From the NCBI RefSeq assembly GCF_040183065.1, contig NC_091119.1, positions 103,799,274 to 103,863,273 of the forward strand: DNA of 64,000 nt. Direction: 5' to 3'. This stretch comes from Periplaneta americana (taxonomy: Eukaryota; Arthropoda; Insecta; Blattodea; Blattidae). Shown here in pieces: positions 40,322-52,388 of the stretch (position 1 is its first letter; each line of letters opens with the position of its first letter). A program made the position numbers and the translations under genes. The notes below the pieces were generated by a model. The model ran no database searches, was not told the DNA's origin, and worked only from the letters and a program-made list of their open reading frames with translations.

Positions 40322-43300
40322 CAAATACTCTCTAACATTAATACTGGACAGTTCACGATAAGAGAGGCGAATGACTCATCAGTGCTATCTAGCAGCAGGG
40401 AATGTTGACAGTGAGGATAACGTGGCACATAGCGCGGTAAACTGCATCTAACAAGAGTTTTGTACTTCAACACGTGGTGTAAGTCGTAAGGATTATTCTC
40501 ATGGCTGTTCCACAACATGTCAGGGAAAGTGGAATTGTTTGTTCTGTGTTCTTCTGTAAAAACTACGCTTGGCAAAAAGATGCTAGATCGTTCTTCAGAT
40601 TTCCGAAGTGAGTAGGTGAGTGAGTAGTAATGTAAATACAAGTAGTCTATTACTTTTCTGCCACAGGATGATGATGATTATTACAGTAGAGTCAGTAGAT
40701 AACTTGTTCTGTGACCTTATCATGTGTTGTGGCTCTCACCAATGGGTATGGAGAAGGAAGATAATTAGTCTGAGATGAACTTTCGTGTCAGTAGATTCGT
40801 ATAATTTTAATCATGAAACAAACTCTCTTTCTGTTAGCTCATTCTTTTCCCACTTGCACGATTCACATGACAGGTCTCGTGTCCTCACCATCATCATCAT
40901 CATCATCATCATATTATTATTATTATTATTATTATTATTACTGTTATTTGTTTTTGTCTTATAGATGTGCCATATGGGTAAATAAATGTAAAAGACAAGA
41001 CCTAGACGAAACGTTTAAAACTAGAGGAACAGAGTATCTGTACAAAAATCACAGAATATGTTCAGATCACTTTAGATTATCGGACTTCAATAACCCTAAT
41101 TTGAAAAGTCAGGAGTAAGTAAAAATAAGGTGTAATTGGAAAAGTACCGAAGTTTCAAATGAGTCATAGACCTGTTACTTTTTAATATATTTTTTTAATA
41201 ACAGACTGAAGAGAACAGCTATTCCTTCACTGAATTTAACAGCGCCTTCTTCCGAAAATATGGGTCAAAGTACAATGAAAGAACCGCGAAGGTCCCCAAA
41301 GAAACGCATTAGACCTTCCATCGAGGAGGCGACAGGTTCTCCGATTCCAGACAGAAACGACGATAGTCCTCTACCAGGTACCTCATAATCAGATAGTACA
41401 TTAGCAATAACATGTTCTCTGTGCTAAGTGAATCAGTTATTAAACTGCATAAAACTACTTTACTTCCATCATAACAAACACAATTTCTTTATAGTTTCTC
41501 CATACAAAATACTGAAAGTCATGGCTTTTTCAAACTAAATAGACGCATATTGTGATACGCAACATAAAAATACGAATTATTGATTTTGTGAAGAAAGTGT
41601 GTGAACTCATGTTTTCTCATAAAAACTGATTCAGTTAGTTATTCAGAAAATATTATTTACCTAGCCCTAGACTTTCAAGACGTTATTAATATTTCACTAA
41701 ATTAAGTCCCTGTTTATTTTTTAAGATGCAAGAAATCCTAAAAGGTCAAAGATGGCTCAAGATCTTCAGATAAAGACACTTTCTAAGAAATTGATTCCAG
41801 CTCAAAAGTTGGTATCTAAACACAAAAAAATTATTTCATCTCTTCGGGCGGAAGTGAGAGCTCTGAAGACAACCAGTTCAAATACTGATTTAATCAAAAT
41901 TGTTTCTAATGATGAATTCATTATGTCGCAAGTGCGTTTAAAAAGAAAGAAAAAAATGGGAAGGCGGTATTCCAGTTACGATAAAAGTTTTGCATTGCAC
42001 TCCATTATTGCTCACCTCAGGGCTACAGATTTTTAAGGAGAAAATTGTGTTTGCCAACAGTCAGATCTCTCCGAAATTGGCTTCATGGATTTGGTATAGG
42101 CCCCGGTATAAATCCCACCATTTTACAATTATTAAAAGTAAAGTCTGGAATGCTGCCACTAAATGAAACGGTAGTAACAATTATTGTAGATGAAATGTAT
42201 TTGAAGGAAAATATAACGTACAATGCTAAAGTGGACATTTTTTAGGGATTCATTGAATTGGGTATACACAGCCCTAACCAACAATCTCAAACTAATGTAA
42301 AAGATTCAGAGGTACCACTTGCAAACCAAGCAATGGTTTTTATGATTCGAGGAATGTGTAAAAATTTTAAGCAAACCATTGGTTATTTTCTATCGAAAGA
42401 TGCCATGCCTGCAGAGATTTTAAAATCACATCTGCTTGATGTAATAAATAAAATAAAAGATACGGGATTTATCCCTAAAGTGATTGTTTCAGACCAAGGA
42501 TCGAACAACACTAAATCGAGAAGACTGCTTGGATGTAATGAAGTACAGCCTTATTTTGAACACGATGGTGAAAAAATTTATTTGTTTCATGATACACCAC
42601 ATTTGATTAAGAGCGTAAGGAATAATTTAAAACATTATAATTTTAAGCTATTTGATAAATTAATTAAGTGGGAATACCTAGAAAAACTTTATTTTATAGA
42701 TAAAGATATGAATCCCCGACTTTGTCCTAAAGTAAAACTTAATCACTTGAATCTACCACCATTCACACCGATGCGAGTGTGCCTTGCTACACAGTTATTA
42801 AGTCATTCTGTAGGAAAAGCTATGGCATCACTCATAAAATTCAGTTACCAGAGGAGGCTCAACCTACTGCAGACTTCATCCTGTTTATGGATAAAGCTTT
42901 TGATTGTTTTAACTCTTCTAGTTTCCAAACTAGTAAAGCCTTAAATAGGCCACTAAGTGAAAATTCCACACACTGGAATTTTTTTAATGAAATAGAAAAA
43001 AACATTTGGAAATATTCAGGTAATAAACAATAGGAAAATGAACCCAAGATGTATAAACGGCTGGCTAGAAAATTTACAATCTTTAAAACTGCTATGGAAA
43101 GAATTGCATTATAATTATGGATTTAAATTTTTAATAACAAGAAGATTAACACAAGGCTGCATAGAAAATCTCTCTTCTATTATTCGATCTAAAGGTGGAA
43201 ACAACGTAACTCCAGACTAATCGAAGTTTAGAGCTACAATTCGGGCAACCATGACGAAACAATTCCTAAGTCCTCCTGAAACAAGCAACTGTGAAGCTGA

Positions 43301-44174
43301 CGTTTCTTCTTTCTTACTCAAGAAAGAAGATATCGAGGCAGCTAAATTGAATTTTTGCAGTCCAGGCATTACAGATGTCTCTGATTTGGATCTAACTGTT
43401 GATGACAAAAATGTACAGCATACAAATGAAGAAACCGTGTTGCAAGAAAATGCAAGGGCTTATGTTGCAGGTTGGGTGTGTAGCAGAATAAATCACGAAA
43501 TTTGTCGAAGAAATTTATCTTGTAAAGAAAACCCCAACAATGACGTAACAACGCACATCGCAAATAAAAAATACTGTAAAGATTCAAAAATTGTTTTTCC
43601 TAATGATGTTTCTCTAATGCTCAGCCAATTGTGTTCTGATGATTTTAAAGAAATTGATCATGTTATTTATAAAACTAGAATTGGTGTAAAAAAAGAACTA
43701 GTTAAAATGGTAGTGCTCCCTGTTAACATGTCCATTTGCAGTGACTGTGCCAATGTCTTCATTGATAAATATTTCAATGTGTTAATAAATTGTTACAGCA
43801 AAAATAAAATGGACAACCATACAGCTAAAAAACAAAACAAGTGATGTATGAAAGCTGCTAAAGTCATGCACAACTAAATTTCATCAAATTTGAAAATATG
43901 AGAATTTATCAATTCATTTCTATTCTAATAACTTTGTAATTTGTTATTAATTAAAAATGTTATGAACAAAGTGACTCTAAAGTATACTATTTATTGCTTT
44001 GCAGCTTCTTATTGAAATCAAATGCACACCTCTCCTCTTTTCCTCACGTAATCCAGCACGGCGCACAGAGTGTGTGAACGTTTCAAGCCACTAGATGGCA
44101 GCATTGTTACTTTTCGCCGCCGCTTGCAATGCTAAACTGGGAAGCTTTCCAGTATTAATGTTAGAGAGTATTTG
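40322..44174 (+). mobile_element. P-superfamily DNA transposon, complete ends, decayed gene
   Basis: 3853 bp bounded by inverted ends CAAATACTCTCTAACATTAA (left) and its match on the right (~27 bp), with TTGGTAT duplicated at 40315-40321 and 44175-44181 (7 bp, or 8 with one changed base; P elements make 8 bp). It carries one gene with a THAP DNA-binding domain and a THAP9/P-element-type transposase in at least four exons. A (CAT)n/(TAT)n microsatellite (40888-40940) and a dispersed repeat (40710-40801) lie in intron 1. Confidence 0.88.
40501..43844 (+). pseudogene. P-element/THAP9-like transposase, spliced, decayed
   Basis: Exon 1 from ATG 40501 to 40607 encodes the first half of a THAP zinc finger (CSVFFCKNYAW...FFRFPK), donor GTGAGT at 40608. 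Exon 2, 40965-41114, completes it (conserved W, then CSDHF), donor GTAAGT. Exon 3, 41205-41377, is a basic Pro/Ser linker. Exon 4 starts at 41726 (coiled-coil-like LSKKLIPAQ), followed by the catalytic region (a LRNWLHGFGIGPGINP block, IIVDEMYL, VSDQGSNN, FHDTPHLIKSVRNN) and a C-terminal AYVAGWVCSRI region. All three splice junctions keep frame. Lesions: one base lost from a T run near 42028, TAG 42243-42245, frame changes near 42830 and 43030, and TAA 43218-43220. P transposases bind their ends through THAP and use GTP; this copy cannot make the full protein. Confidence 0.88.
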
Positions 44175-44181
44175 TTGGTAT

Positions 44182-46655
44182 TCAAAGTCCACAAGCTTCT
44201 TACTCTCCATAAGAAATATCCCAACCAAACTGTAGATAAGAAAGAACAATTATAGGCTATTATGGCATTTTGCCAACATCTTTGGTTTCTCTCTGAGCAT
44301 CTAGTTGCTTTTTTGATGACCAAGTGACCACAGAGAAAAAGAAAAATCATCATCATCAACATCATCATCATTTACTAAACAGGCTTTAGATAATGTGGTC
44401 TGTTGTGGACTCAATTCGTTAAACCAGCAAAAAAGGAAAATATAGTAACAAACTTGCAGCCTCCACAGAAACCTGATACTCCTCAATGACTACAGACCAT
44501 GGCTAAATTGGAAAACCTGAAATTGGAGAATCCTGTAACATTAAGAACCGGTTATTTATTTGAAGATTGAAATAGGAAGAGACAAATCTCAATCTTTCCT
44601 GCACAGACTTCCTACAGAGTGGTTTTCAAGGAACTTCGTGATTGCTCCTCTTAGACGAAAGTAGTAAATGACACGACAGAACGCACTATCAACCTGTTCC
44701 AAAAGTACAATGAGACATTGACGAAGATGAATAGAAACAGTTCCTTCTATAACTTTTATCCAAACACTGATAAGAGTTTTCTACTCCTTCAAAAGCTGCT
44801 CTGACTTTTTTCTTTCACTATGTTACACATTATAAACTTCTCACCTCTGGAGCAACTTGTAAATGGTAATATTTTAATGAAATTTTTTGTGCTTGTTTTA
44901 CACATTAATGCATAATATTAGCCTTGTGGGAATTTGAATTTTTGAAAGTTCGGTTTTTTGCACCACACTACCATGTCAAGACACTGGAGGAATTTCTGTT
45001 AGCTACTAGCAAACACATGTAATTTTTAAGTGAAGAGTTGTCTTTTAGATCTCTTATGTCAGATTCTAGAATATTGACATAACTAAGTACTTGACTGAGG
45101 GTATTGAATGTATTTTGCATGTTTAATCTTACTGTTTCTATTTGGACTGTAAGAGATTCGGTATCATGTACGTATCTCTGGCAGACTTAGTGTTCTCTCA
45201 GAAGATAAACTTTTCTTGGTAGGCGATCTATTGCAGACTCCATCCTGTTGTTCTCTCACCAGTGATAGCTTGGTTGAAACATGATGTGAACTGACATGAA
45301 CTTTTGTACTGTCATCCCTTGACAATCTTTCTGATGATAAACATTTCTTGCCTGGAAAGATGAAGGACCCACCTCATGTAAAAGCCTCATACTCAGGATT
45401 GCCGAATTTGAGACAATCAAGGTGGAACGCACTTCTGACTGCGCACCTCTTAACTTTACAAACCACTCACTATTGCTCGTATAGTGTGGTCTCTCACCTC
45501 GCATGCATCGGATCTTAAAAAACAAGCCTTTTGAAGACTTGATTGCTGTGTGGATTTAGATTCAAACATGAGCACGGCTTAAATGTTATTGACTACTAAC
45601 GACCCAGCAACCATAAAGCATTCTGAATCGTTAGAGACTGGAATTTTTTGTTGAGTTCAAAGTGCAAAATGTGGGATTTTCAAATGGGAAAATCGGTGCT
45701 TTCAATTGAATTTTTCAGTATTTTCACATTGTTCGTTTTCGAGCTTGGAAATTGGTATGTTCATTTTTATAAAGTCTTTACAACACTTTTTCCCAGATAT
45801 TCGCAAGTTTTCTTTTTGTTTTGCACACTGCAAAAACAAGTGGCAATAGAAGTCAGCACAAGAGATTGTTCGTCTTCCTTGCGAAAATTAATTGCCGATG
45901 CATGTTTTACCAACTTCGAATCTTTCTCAACAGTATCTCTTCTTTCCCACGAGACCTCACAATTACAAAATTTACACATGACTGTACTTTTGTCTGTGCA
46001 ATAAAACCTATGCCTTATATACTGGAAAGCTCTATTGGAGCTATTTTATTATTAAGCATTCTTGTAGCCTCACTTGCACGGGAACACAATAATGTTATTT
46101 CGCCTATGTGTGACACTATAAACAAATAAAACAAACACACTCAACAAGCTCCAAAGTAATATGCATTCAGCAGGATCACAACGCTCACAATACGATTCTC
46201 GCACATCGCTACATATATCAGATATGATGTCAGGAGTGTGTTTAGACCAGGTATTTGAATTAAAACCTTCTAGCTCGTTGACCGTTGACTAAAACAGATT
46301 CAGAATCGAATGTGCAATACTAGTGACCATAAATATCGACCTTATCTGTGCGACAGCTATCGATTATCGATTGCAGTAAAAAAAATTAAAAATTGAAAAT
46401 TCGCGCACATAATTCGCTAATTGCTTAAAAAACCCCATTCCCGACTTGATACGGATTTCGCGATGTTTCACGAATTCAAATCAGGCATAAATGAATTGAA
46501 GAATGTATATTTACTGTAATTAGATGTTGAGAAATATTTTTTTTCCAAAATTCGAGAAATATTCCATTCCCTATGAATTGTCAATACTTTAAAAGAAGGA
46601 AATAATATATTTCATTCAAATGGAATAACAAATTGTAGGAGAGAGGAAAACGAAG
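44182..46655. other. Long stretch, one weak zinc-finger fragment
   Basis: Nothing convincing except a minus-strand ORF at 45767-45979 (listed separately). A CAT-rich patch is at 44345-44372. Confidence 0.45.
45767..45985 (-). pseudogene. BED/CGGBP1-like zinc-finger fragment
   Basis: The 70-codon minus-strand frame starts CKFCNCEVSWERRDTVEK and continues to a KHASA segment. This resembles the single C2H2/BED-like finger near the N-terminus of some hAT-related and CGGBP1-like proteins, but the first of the two zinc-binding His appears replaced by Asp. It ends in a stop at 45767. No catalytic domain is found nearby, so it is a relic or a solo fragment. Identity rests on pattern only. Confidence 0.4.
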
Positions 46656-46657
46656 TA

Positions 46658-46895
46658 GGGTAAATCTTGTTAATATTGTGATAAGAGTAATATCGTGATA
46701 CTGTGTTTGATAGCTTCTTATCATGATTTTACAGAGTGAGAGAAGGACCGATTTCATGCAGCAACTTGTCCACGAACTTGTCCTTAATACATTGTCACAA
46801 AAAACAGATTTTTGTCTCGATAAGTAAAATTGTAATAAATTCTCATACCAACTATCACGATATTACTCATATCACGATATTACCAACCTTTACCC
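46658..46895. mobile_element. 238-bp MITE, TA duplication
   Basis: Inverted ends begin GGGTAAA and continue for ~45 bp with several mismatches, including AGTAATATCGTGATA in both arms. TA flanks both sides (46656-46657, 46896-46897). It has no coding capacity and fits a non-autonomous Tc1/mariner-type element. Confidence 0.75.
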
Positions 46896-46897
46896 TA

Positions 46898-47393
46898 TCT
46901 TATTAATGTGCTTAATAATGTACACATTTTTGTAACTGTTAGTTGCCGCATGCTTTAAAATACATTTTTGAGAAATAAATTAAATAAAATTTTAATTCAA
47001 CTTTTATAATAAGACAAGAACAAGCTGCATTGTTTTGTGATTGTAATTTAGGTCTACCTTCGTTATTAGTGAGACATATGCAAGAGATTTTTTACATTGA
47101 CTGAACATTTTTTTACTTTCATATATTGTCTCTTGTTTACAGTCGAAACTAAAGCTTTTGCCCCCAAAATGTATTTAAGATTTTTATTGAGAACTGTCTA
47201 GACAGCGGTAATCTGTTTGGTTAAAGATTTTAGGCTAAATCATATACTAATTAATAGGCCTACAATATTTTAAAGGGAGGGGCTACTCATCAATTAGCAC
47301 TGGTCAGCTTGATGAGTTAATGACTGAATTTGGTATAATTTTCCTCTATTCAATACCTAATTCCCTCTTTACCCTTTCCTATCCAGTCCTCTG
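46898..47393. other. AT-rich stretch, nothing recognised
   Basis: No repeat structure or coding signal visible. Confidence 0.4.
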
Positions 47394-48022
47394 ACTGAAC
47401 TCTTACTTTCTTCGACCCCAACGGTATTAGAGCATTCGAGGCCTTGGGGTTCATTTCCCTTTCCTTCCTCCTCTTTCTACTTTTCTGTTCCTAGTGCTGA
47501 CCTGCTATGGCACTAAAATCGTCCTCCAGTGGCTTAAGGAGGGAAAGCTGGTGATCAATAAGATCTCCCAGCTAGGTCCAATGGACCCGTCGACCAACAG
47601 CAGGTGTGGCCTCCAGACATTCTGGGGGTTGTGTGTGAATGAAGTAGTCACCAAAACGTTAAAATATGGTGTTCACTTAAATCGGCTACAACTTGCCATT
47701 TAACTCCAATATAAAATGAGTACCATTAAGGTAAAATTATCCGGAGGTAAAATAGTCCCCCAATCGGATCTCTGGGGGGGGGGGGACTACTTTAATCGTA
47801 CAGAATCAACTAAATATCCTACAATGGAATGCTGGTGGTATAATATCAGCTAAGAAGACTGAACTAGCCAATATACTCTCAGAAAATCAGGAAATGGATT
47901 ATGAACACCTAAAAATGTGTGCTTCACTGGCTGACCATGATAATATCTTTGAAAAATATTGGAGTGCAAGAGGTCAAATGACTTTATTGTCAAACGCCTG
48001 GCATTAGAAAACAACAACAACA
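47394..48022 (+). mobile_element. Internally deleted LINE joining 5' and 3' ends
   Basis: 47394-47780 looks like a LINE 5' region (CT-rich start, a short ORF 47494-47703). At ~47806-47893 is the beginning of an ORF2 (ILQWNAGGIS...KTELANILSENQ, endonuclease start). It is fused in frame at ~47895 to the extreme C-terminus and 3' tail (HDNIFEKYW to a CAACAACAACAT tail), which match 49319-49448 closely. All of RT is missing. A G12 run at 47777-47788 precedes the ORF2 start. Confidence 0.8.
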
Positions 48023-48339
48023 TAATGTATTTTGTAGTTGAAAATCTATTTATTTATTTAAATTATGTTTTTGAATAATGAATAGACATCGGATTTTTAG
48101 GCACTAAAAAGTGCAGTTTTAGGCGCCTAAAATAAGCTCAAAATTTGTAAAATTAGGCTCTATTTTAATGAAAATAGGCTTTTAGGCACATCAACGTATC
48201 ATACTTATTTCTTTCACTGAAATTTTTAGTTATACACTAAAATACGCACAAAAAAGTATGTTTAAACATTAAAAAAGAATACTATGTTATATTTATAAAC
48301 AGAGCTGCACAAATTTAATATATTGAAACTAATGAAATA
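48023..48339. other. AT-rich, contains recurring TTTTAGGC pieces
   Basis: Short direct and inverted TTTTAGGCNC motifs occur at about 48095-48190. No confident element. Confidence 0.3.
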
Positions 48340-48399
48340 ATGATTATTGATATCAAGATTACTCATTTTAAGTTATTGAAATTCAGTTCCATGCTCAGA

Positions 48400-49455
48400 C
48401 TTTATTATAATTATCTGCACTGTACACCACCAGAATTTTTTCTAAATTCTCCACAATTTCAAGAATTGAAACAGAAAATCAATATCCCAAATTTAAAAGA
48501 AAACTTACAAATTAAACCAAACCCCTTAATTCTATTAAATATAGAATATAATCTAAATTTAACAGAAGAAATACTGAAATCAGAAGTAAACACTGAAATA
48601 ATGGAACAATTGTCTTTAGAGACAATTAATATTAGGTACCCTCCACAAAACTGGCTTCATTTATACACCGACGGATCCTTGATCTCCAGAGAACAAGGTG
48701 CCAGTGCAGGTGTTACATGCTGTCTCTTCTCACTTTATAGATCTCTTGGATATGGAACAACAAGTTTTGATGGAGAAATCATTGCAATAAGTGAAAGTCT
48801 CAGGAATCTTCTATGCCACATCAATAAATTTAAAAATGCAGTTATATTGTCAGACTCCAAAGCAGCTATTCTATCAATCGTCTCTAAACACACACCTTCA
48901 TCTCAAACAGCAGAAATAACTAAAATGCTCTCCCAATTAATATCACTCAATAAAAGAATTGTATCCCAATGGATACCATCCCATTGTGGAATCCTGGGAA
49001 ACGAGAATGCGGATGATTTAGCAAAGAAGAGCAGCACTGCTACTTACAGATCTGTTACTAAATCTACGTATTACTCTGTTAAAAGATTTATTAAATCTAC
49101 ATACTTAGACTTGAACAAACAAAATTTGATAACACAATCCCAAGGGAAAAAAATGGAACTCTCTGCATCAAAATCCACAGTTAATTCCCGATTTACCACG
49201 AAAATCGTCTGTAGCTGCATTTAGATTGGCAACAGGCCATGATTGTTTGGCCAAACACCTGCATAGAATTGGAATATATCAGTCCCCTAACTGCCCATTG
49301 TGCAACTCAAACCAAGAAATGGATTCGGAACACCTCAAAATCTGTGCTTCAGTGGCTGGCCATGATAATATCTTTGAAAAATATTGGAGTGGGAGAGGTC
49401 AAATGACTTTACTGTCAAACGCCTGGCATTAGAAAACAACAACAACATTATCTGG
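48400..49455 (+). pseudogene. LINE 3' part: RNase H domain and C-terminus (Jockey/I group style)
   Basis: From ~48400 the frame carries the region after RT, then an RNase H domain: LYTDGS (first Asp, ~48661), a DGEIIAISESL block (Glu, ~48770), LSDSKAAIL (Asp, ~48849) and WIPSHCGILGNENADDLAK (Asp, ~48970-49030). A frameshift near 49200 is followed by the final Cys-His knuckle region (CPLCN...EHLKIC) and a stop at 49432, then the CAACAACAACAT tail. 5' truncated upstream of 48400. It shares its 3' end with the deleted element at 47394-48022, so both belong to one family. Confidence 0.85.
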
Positions 49456-50027
49456 TATAGCAGAGGAGGCAAGATCTGCCCTGCGACCTTATCATGTGCA
49501 GTCACCAATGGGTATAAAGGGTCAAGACAGGTTTTAGTCTGAGATGAAATTCCATGTTGGTAGATTTGTACAGTGGCGGCTGATTGGCTGAGGCAAGTGA
49601 TGCTGGGCCTCAGTCACTTTGTTTTCTTAAACTCAAAATTTTAGTGGTTTTTAGTCGTATATATCATAGCTATTATATTAGTTCTTTCAATGAAGCATAT
49701 AGAGTTGTAGAAGTAGAAAACCTTGTGATGTATATAGACCTGTCTTGCAGTAAAATTTGTTCCTGAAGCCAGGATCACTCATGCCGTGTCTGGCTTCTGC
49801 ATTTCCCCGGGTTTTATGGTTGCACTGGGAAAGCTGAAACTGAGATACATTTCTTGTGGCCTCGTGGCCTAGCAGGTATTCCCCCACCCATCAGCCTTCA
49901 CTTCTCCCATTCAGAACTCGGTTCTTGTCAATGCCTGTCTCAAGTGTCGGTTGGGATGAGAATAACAGTGGTGAATCGTCATATGGTCCACTGTGGTTAT
50001 GTGTTTCGGGAAAATAGTAAATAGAAG
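49456..50027. other. Unassigned stretch with dispersed-repeat pieces
   Basis: 49481-49571 resembles 40710-40801 (GACCTTATCATGTG... and GTCTGAGATGAA blocks). At 49573 CAGTGGCGGCTGATTGG looks like a hAT-type terminus, but no partner end was found. 49690-49990 has no recognised gene. Confidence 0.45.
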
Positions 50028-51180
50028 TCTTATGGCCATGCCGTAATAGTTTTGAATTTTGTCTATAACTGAGTCAGTTAGCCTCCCCTTTCCTAATAAA
50101 CCCTTACCATCCGATAATTTTTGTCCCTTCACACTGGTTTTCAGTCTCCTCAAAATGCCCATTCTCTTCTGTATGTGGCCTATGCACTCTAATTTTCTAA
50201 TTTGTACGTCATTCCCATGTGGTTTCAATTCCTCAACAGCAATGAATGACTTAGAGTCCCATCTCCTAAATATTTCACATATCTCACATTATATGAACTG
50301 AGTGACCGATTGAAAATGTTCGTCACACCTGCAACCTCCACTCCACCACTTGACCCACTGTAATTACATTCACAATCGGTTTCATGTTTATTTGTTGTTC
50401 TACCTTCACACCTACAATGTTTTGATAATATAGCAACATCAATTACCTTGCCAGTGTCCACACTAGTTGCCGTCACAACGCCATTTAGTGAAATGTGACC
50501 CCTTTTCTGCCACGTCCCATCAAAGGCAGCTGATATGCCTCTGACATTATCATTTTCTGCAACTGCTTCTTCCACAGCAACCTTCATGTTATGTAATGCA
50601 ACATTTTCAATCGCAGATCCAATTATTATGTTACATCTAGTAGACCTGGTTGGAGGAGGTGGCAAATTCAAAATGCCACATAAAGTCTCTCCACCTGTCT
50701 TACCTTTTCCTATAGCTCTAAGGCCATACATAGTCTAACATTTATTGTGTAGAGTTTACATGTTATTGGGTTTATCTTTGAAATATCAATAGATGAAGAG
50801 TTGTAAAAATTTACACCATACGCACAGTATTTACATTTTAAAACTAATTCTGCAGCAAGACCAATGTGCTTTTTTACCTCAAGAGATATCCCACCTTTGC
50901 CACAGCCTTTACAGAATACATTATTTTGCAGTACACTAGATAATATGCCAACATCTATAACCCCATTGGTATCACTAACACTGTGTTCTTGTTTGAGGGT
51001 TTCATATCTGATTTTAGAATCTTCAAGTTTCTTTCCTGATGCACAGCCACTATTTACAGATTCACACTGACCACGTGTGCTAGAGGGTTGTAGGTTAGAA
51101 TTCACCTTACTAACAGAGTTCTTACGTTTACCAACATTTCTTCTCTTCTTAAATACTTTCAAGCTACTTTTGTAACCCAT
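50028..51180 (-). pseudogene. Mutator-like transposase relic
   Basis: On the minus strand from ATG 51180: a basic N-terminus, then a zinc-binding-looking CKGCGKGG...CKYC module (~50890-50830). After a frame change near 50740 comes the block YGLRAIGKGK...LPPPPTR, then AFDGTWQKRGH (first catalytic Asp region), a KHCRC...CECNYSGSSGGVE block and the YLGDG Asp motif (~50255). A second frame change near 50230 leads to KLECIGHIQKRMG and GKGRLTDSVIDKIQNYYG, after which similarity ends at ~50028. These blocks match a family of insect Mutator-like transposases I know from memory. C-terminally truncated and frameshifted, no TIRs identified. Confidence 0.75.
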
Positions 51181-51591
51181 ATTGTAAGAAAATATCACAA
51201 AATGCACCTCTATAATGCAAATGAACTGTATCGTAACACAATTAATAATAGAACTCCGTACAGCACGTGTATAACATCACAACACTGTAAACAAATCCGT
51301 TGCTACGAAACAAAGCACAGACGGTAAACCAGGTGTACCAATACACATAAATTCCCTACAATGAAAAAATTTCGCACATAAGGCGCAAAATTTGAAACTA
51401 ACATAGTAGTATCACAGTCTAGTATATACAGTCGCGAAGCTCAATACGTAGTAAATATGCAAACATTAGATAGTTGCTCACCACTAGGATCGCTAATATC
51501 GCCTCATTACAGGCAATACAAAATAGTAGTCACAGTCTATTGTTTCTAGCACCCTCAAAACTCAAGCTTCGTGACTGCTAGATGAACAGGA
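51181..51591. other. Upstream of the Mutator-like gene, nothing recognised
   Basis: This could hold the element's 5' non-coding region; no terminal inverted repeat was found. Confidence 0.35.
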
Positions 51592-51599
51592 GACAAGCC

Positions 51600-52380
51600 C
51601 ATAGGCGGAGTAATGGGGGCCACTGCCCCCCCCCAACTTGTCTGATCTCTTTTTTTTTTTTCTATTATTCTATTGAATTCAAAAGATCTTTTTTTTTTTG
51701 TTTTTGTTTATGATTAAGTTTTTGTGCTTAAATTGATGAATTAATGTCTTCTGATCATGTGCCTGGACTATAATACTGTATTTATTTTAAATTTCTAAAT
51801 GTATAAGAATTCCTATACTACCTCATTTGAGGAATGGAAGCACTGTAATGTTTCTTTCGTAACAGCCTGTACTATTGTCTTTGAAATCTGCAGTTGTTGA
51901 GGCCACCACTTCGAAATGTATGAATAACATACTGCACGACAATGCAGGAAAAAGAAAAGTGATCCCAGTATAATGTGTAAACTTAAAAAATGAGATTAAA
52001 TAAAATAATTATTAGAAATTACATTTCATATATCTTCGGAAGGTAAGCTTCATATAAAAATATTTCTGTTAGCACTGTTACGTAGTTTTATTGATGTATG
52101 CATGTGTTTCTGCACGAGAGAGAAAAAGAGGGAGATTGTTTTAAGTTATGCCCTATTATAATTTGTAGCAGACCTACAGTTCAAGCCCTATACAACTCGG
52201 TTTGAAACATCGCCGATATGGATGTAACACTGTAAAAAACATGCCCCTCCCCCCGAAAATACCTTTATTAACTGATCATATTCCAATATACTGTACCACG
52301 GTCAAGCTATAACGGAGGAGGAGGTAATTAATTATGTCTTCCTTTGCCTCCCCAAGGAAATGGTTCTCTCTCCGCCTATG
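51600..52380. mobile_element. 781-bp non-autonomous hAT-type element
   Basis: Ends CATAGGCGGAG and CTCCGCCTATG are perfect 11-bp inverted repeats. The flanks are GACAAGCC (51592-51599) and GACACGCC (52381-52388), an 8-bp duplication with one mismatch, as expected for hAT. The interior is AT-rich with C and T runs and no ORF of note. Confidence 0.8.
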
Positions 52381-52388
52381 GACACGCC

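Noticed and set aside
49573..49590. hAT-type terminus CAGTGGCGGCTGATTGG
   Set aside because: No inverted partner or 8-bp duplication was found nearby, so an element cannot be delimited.
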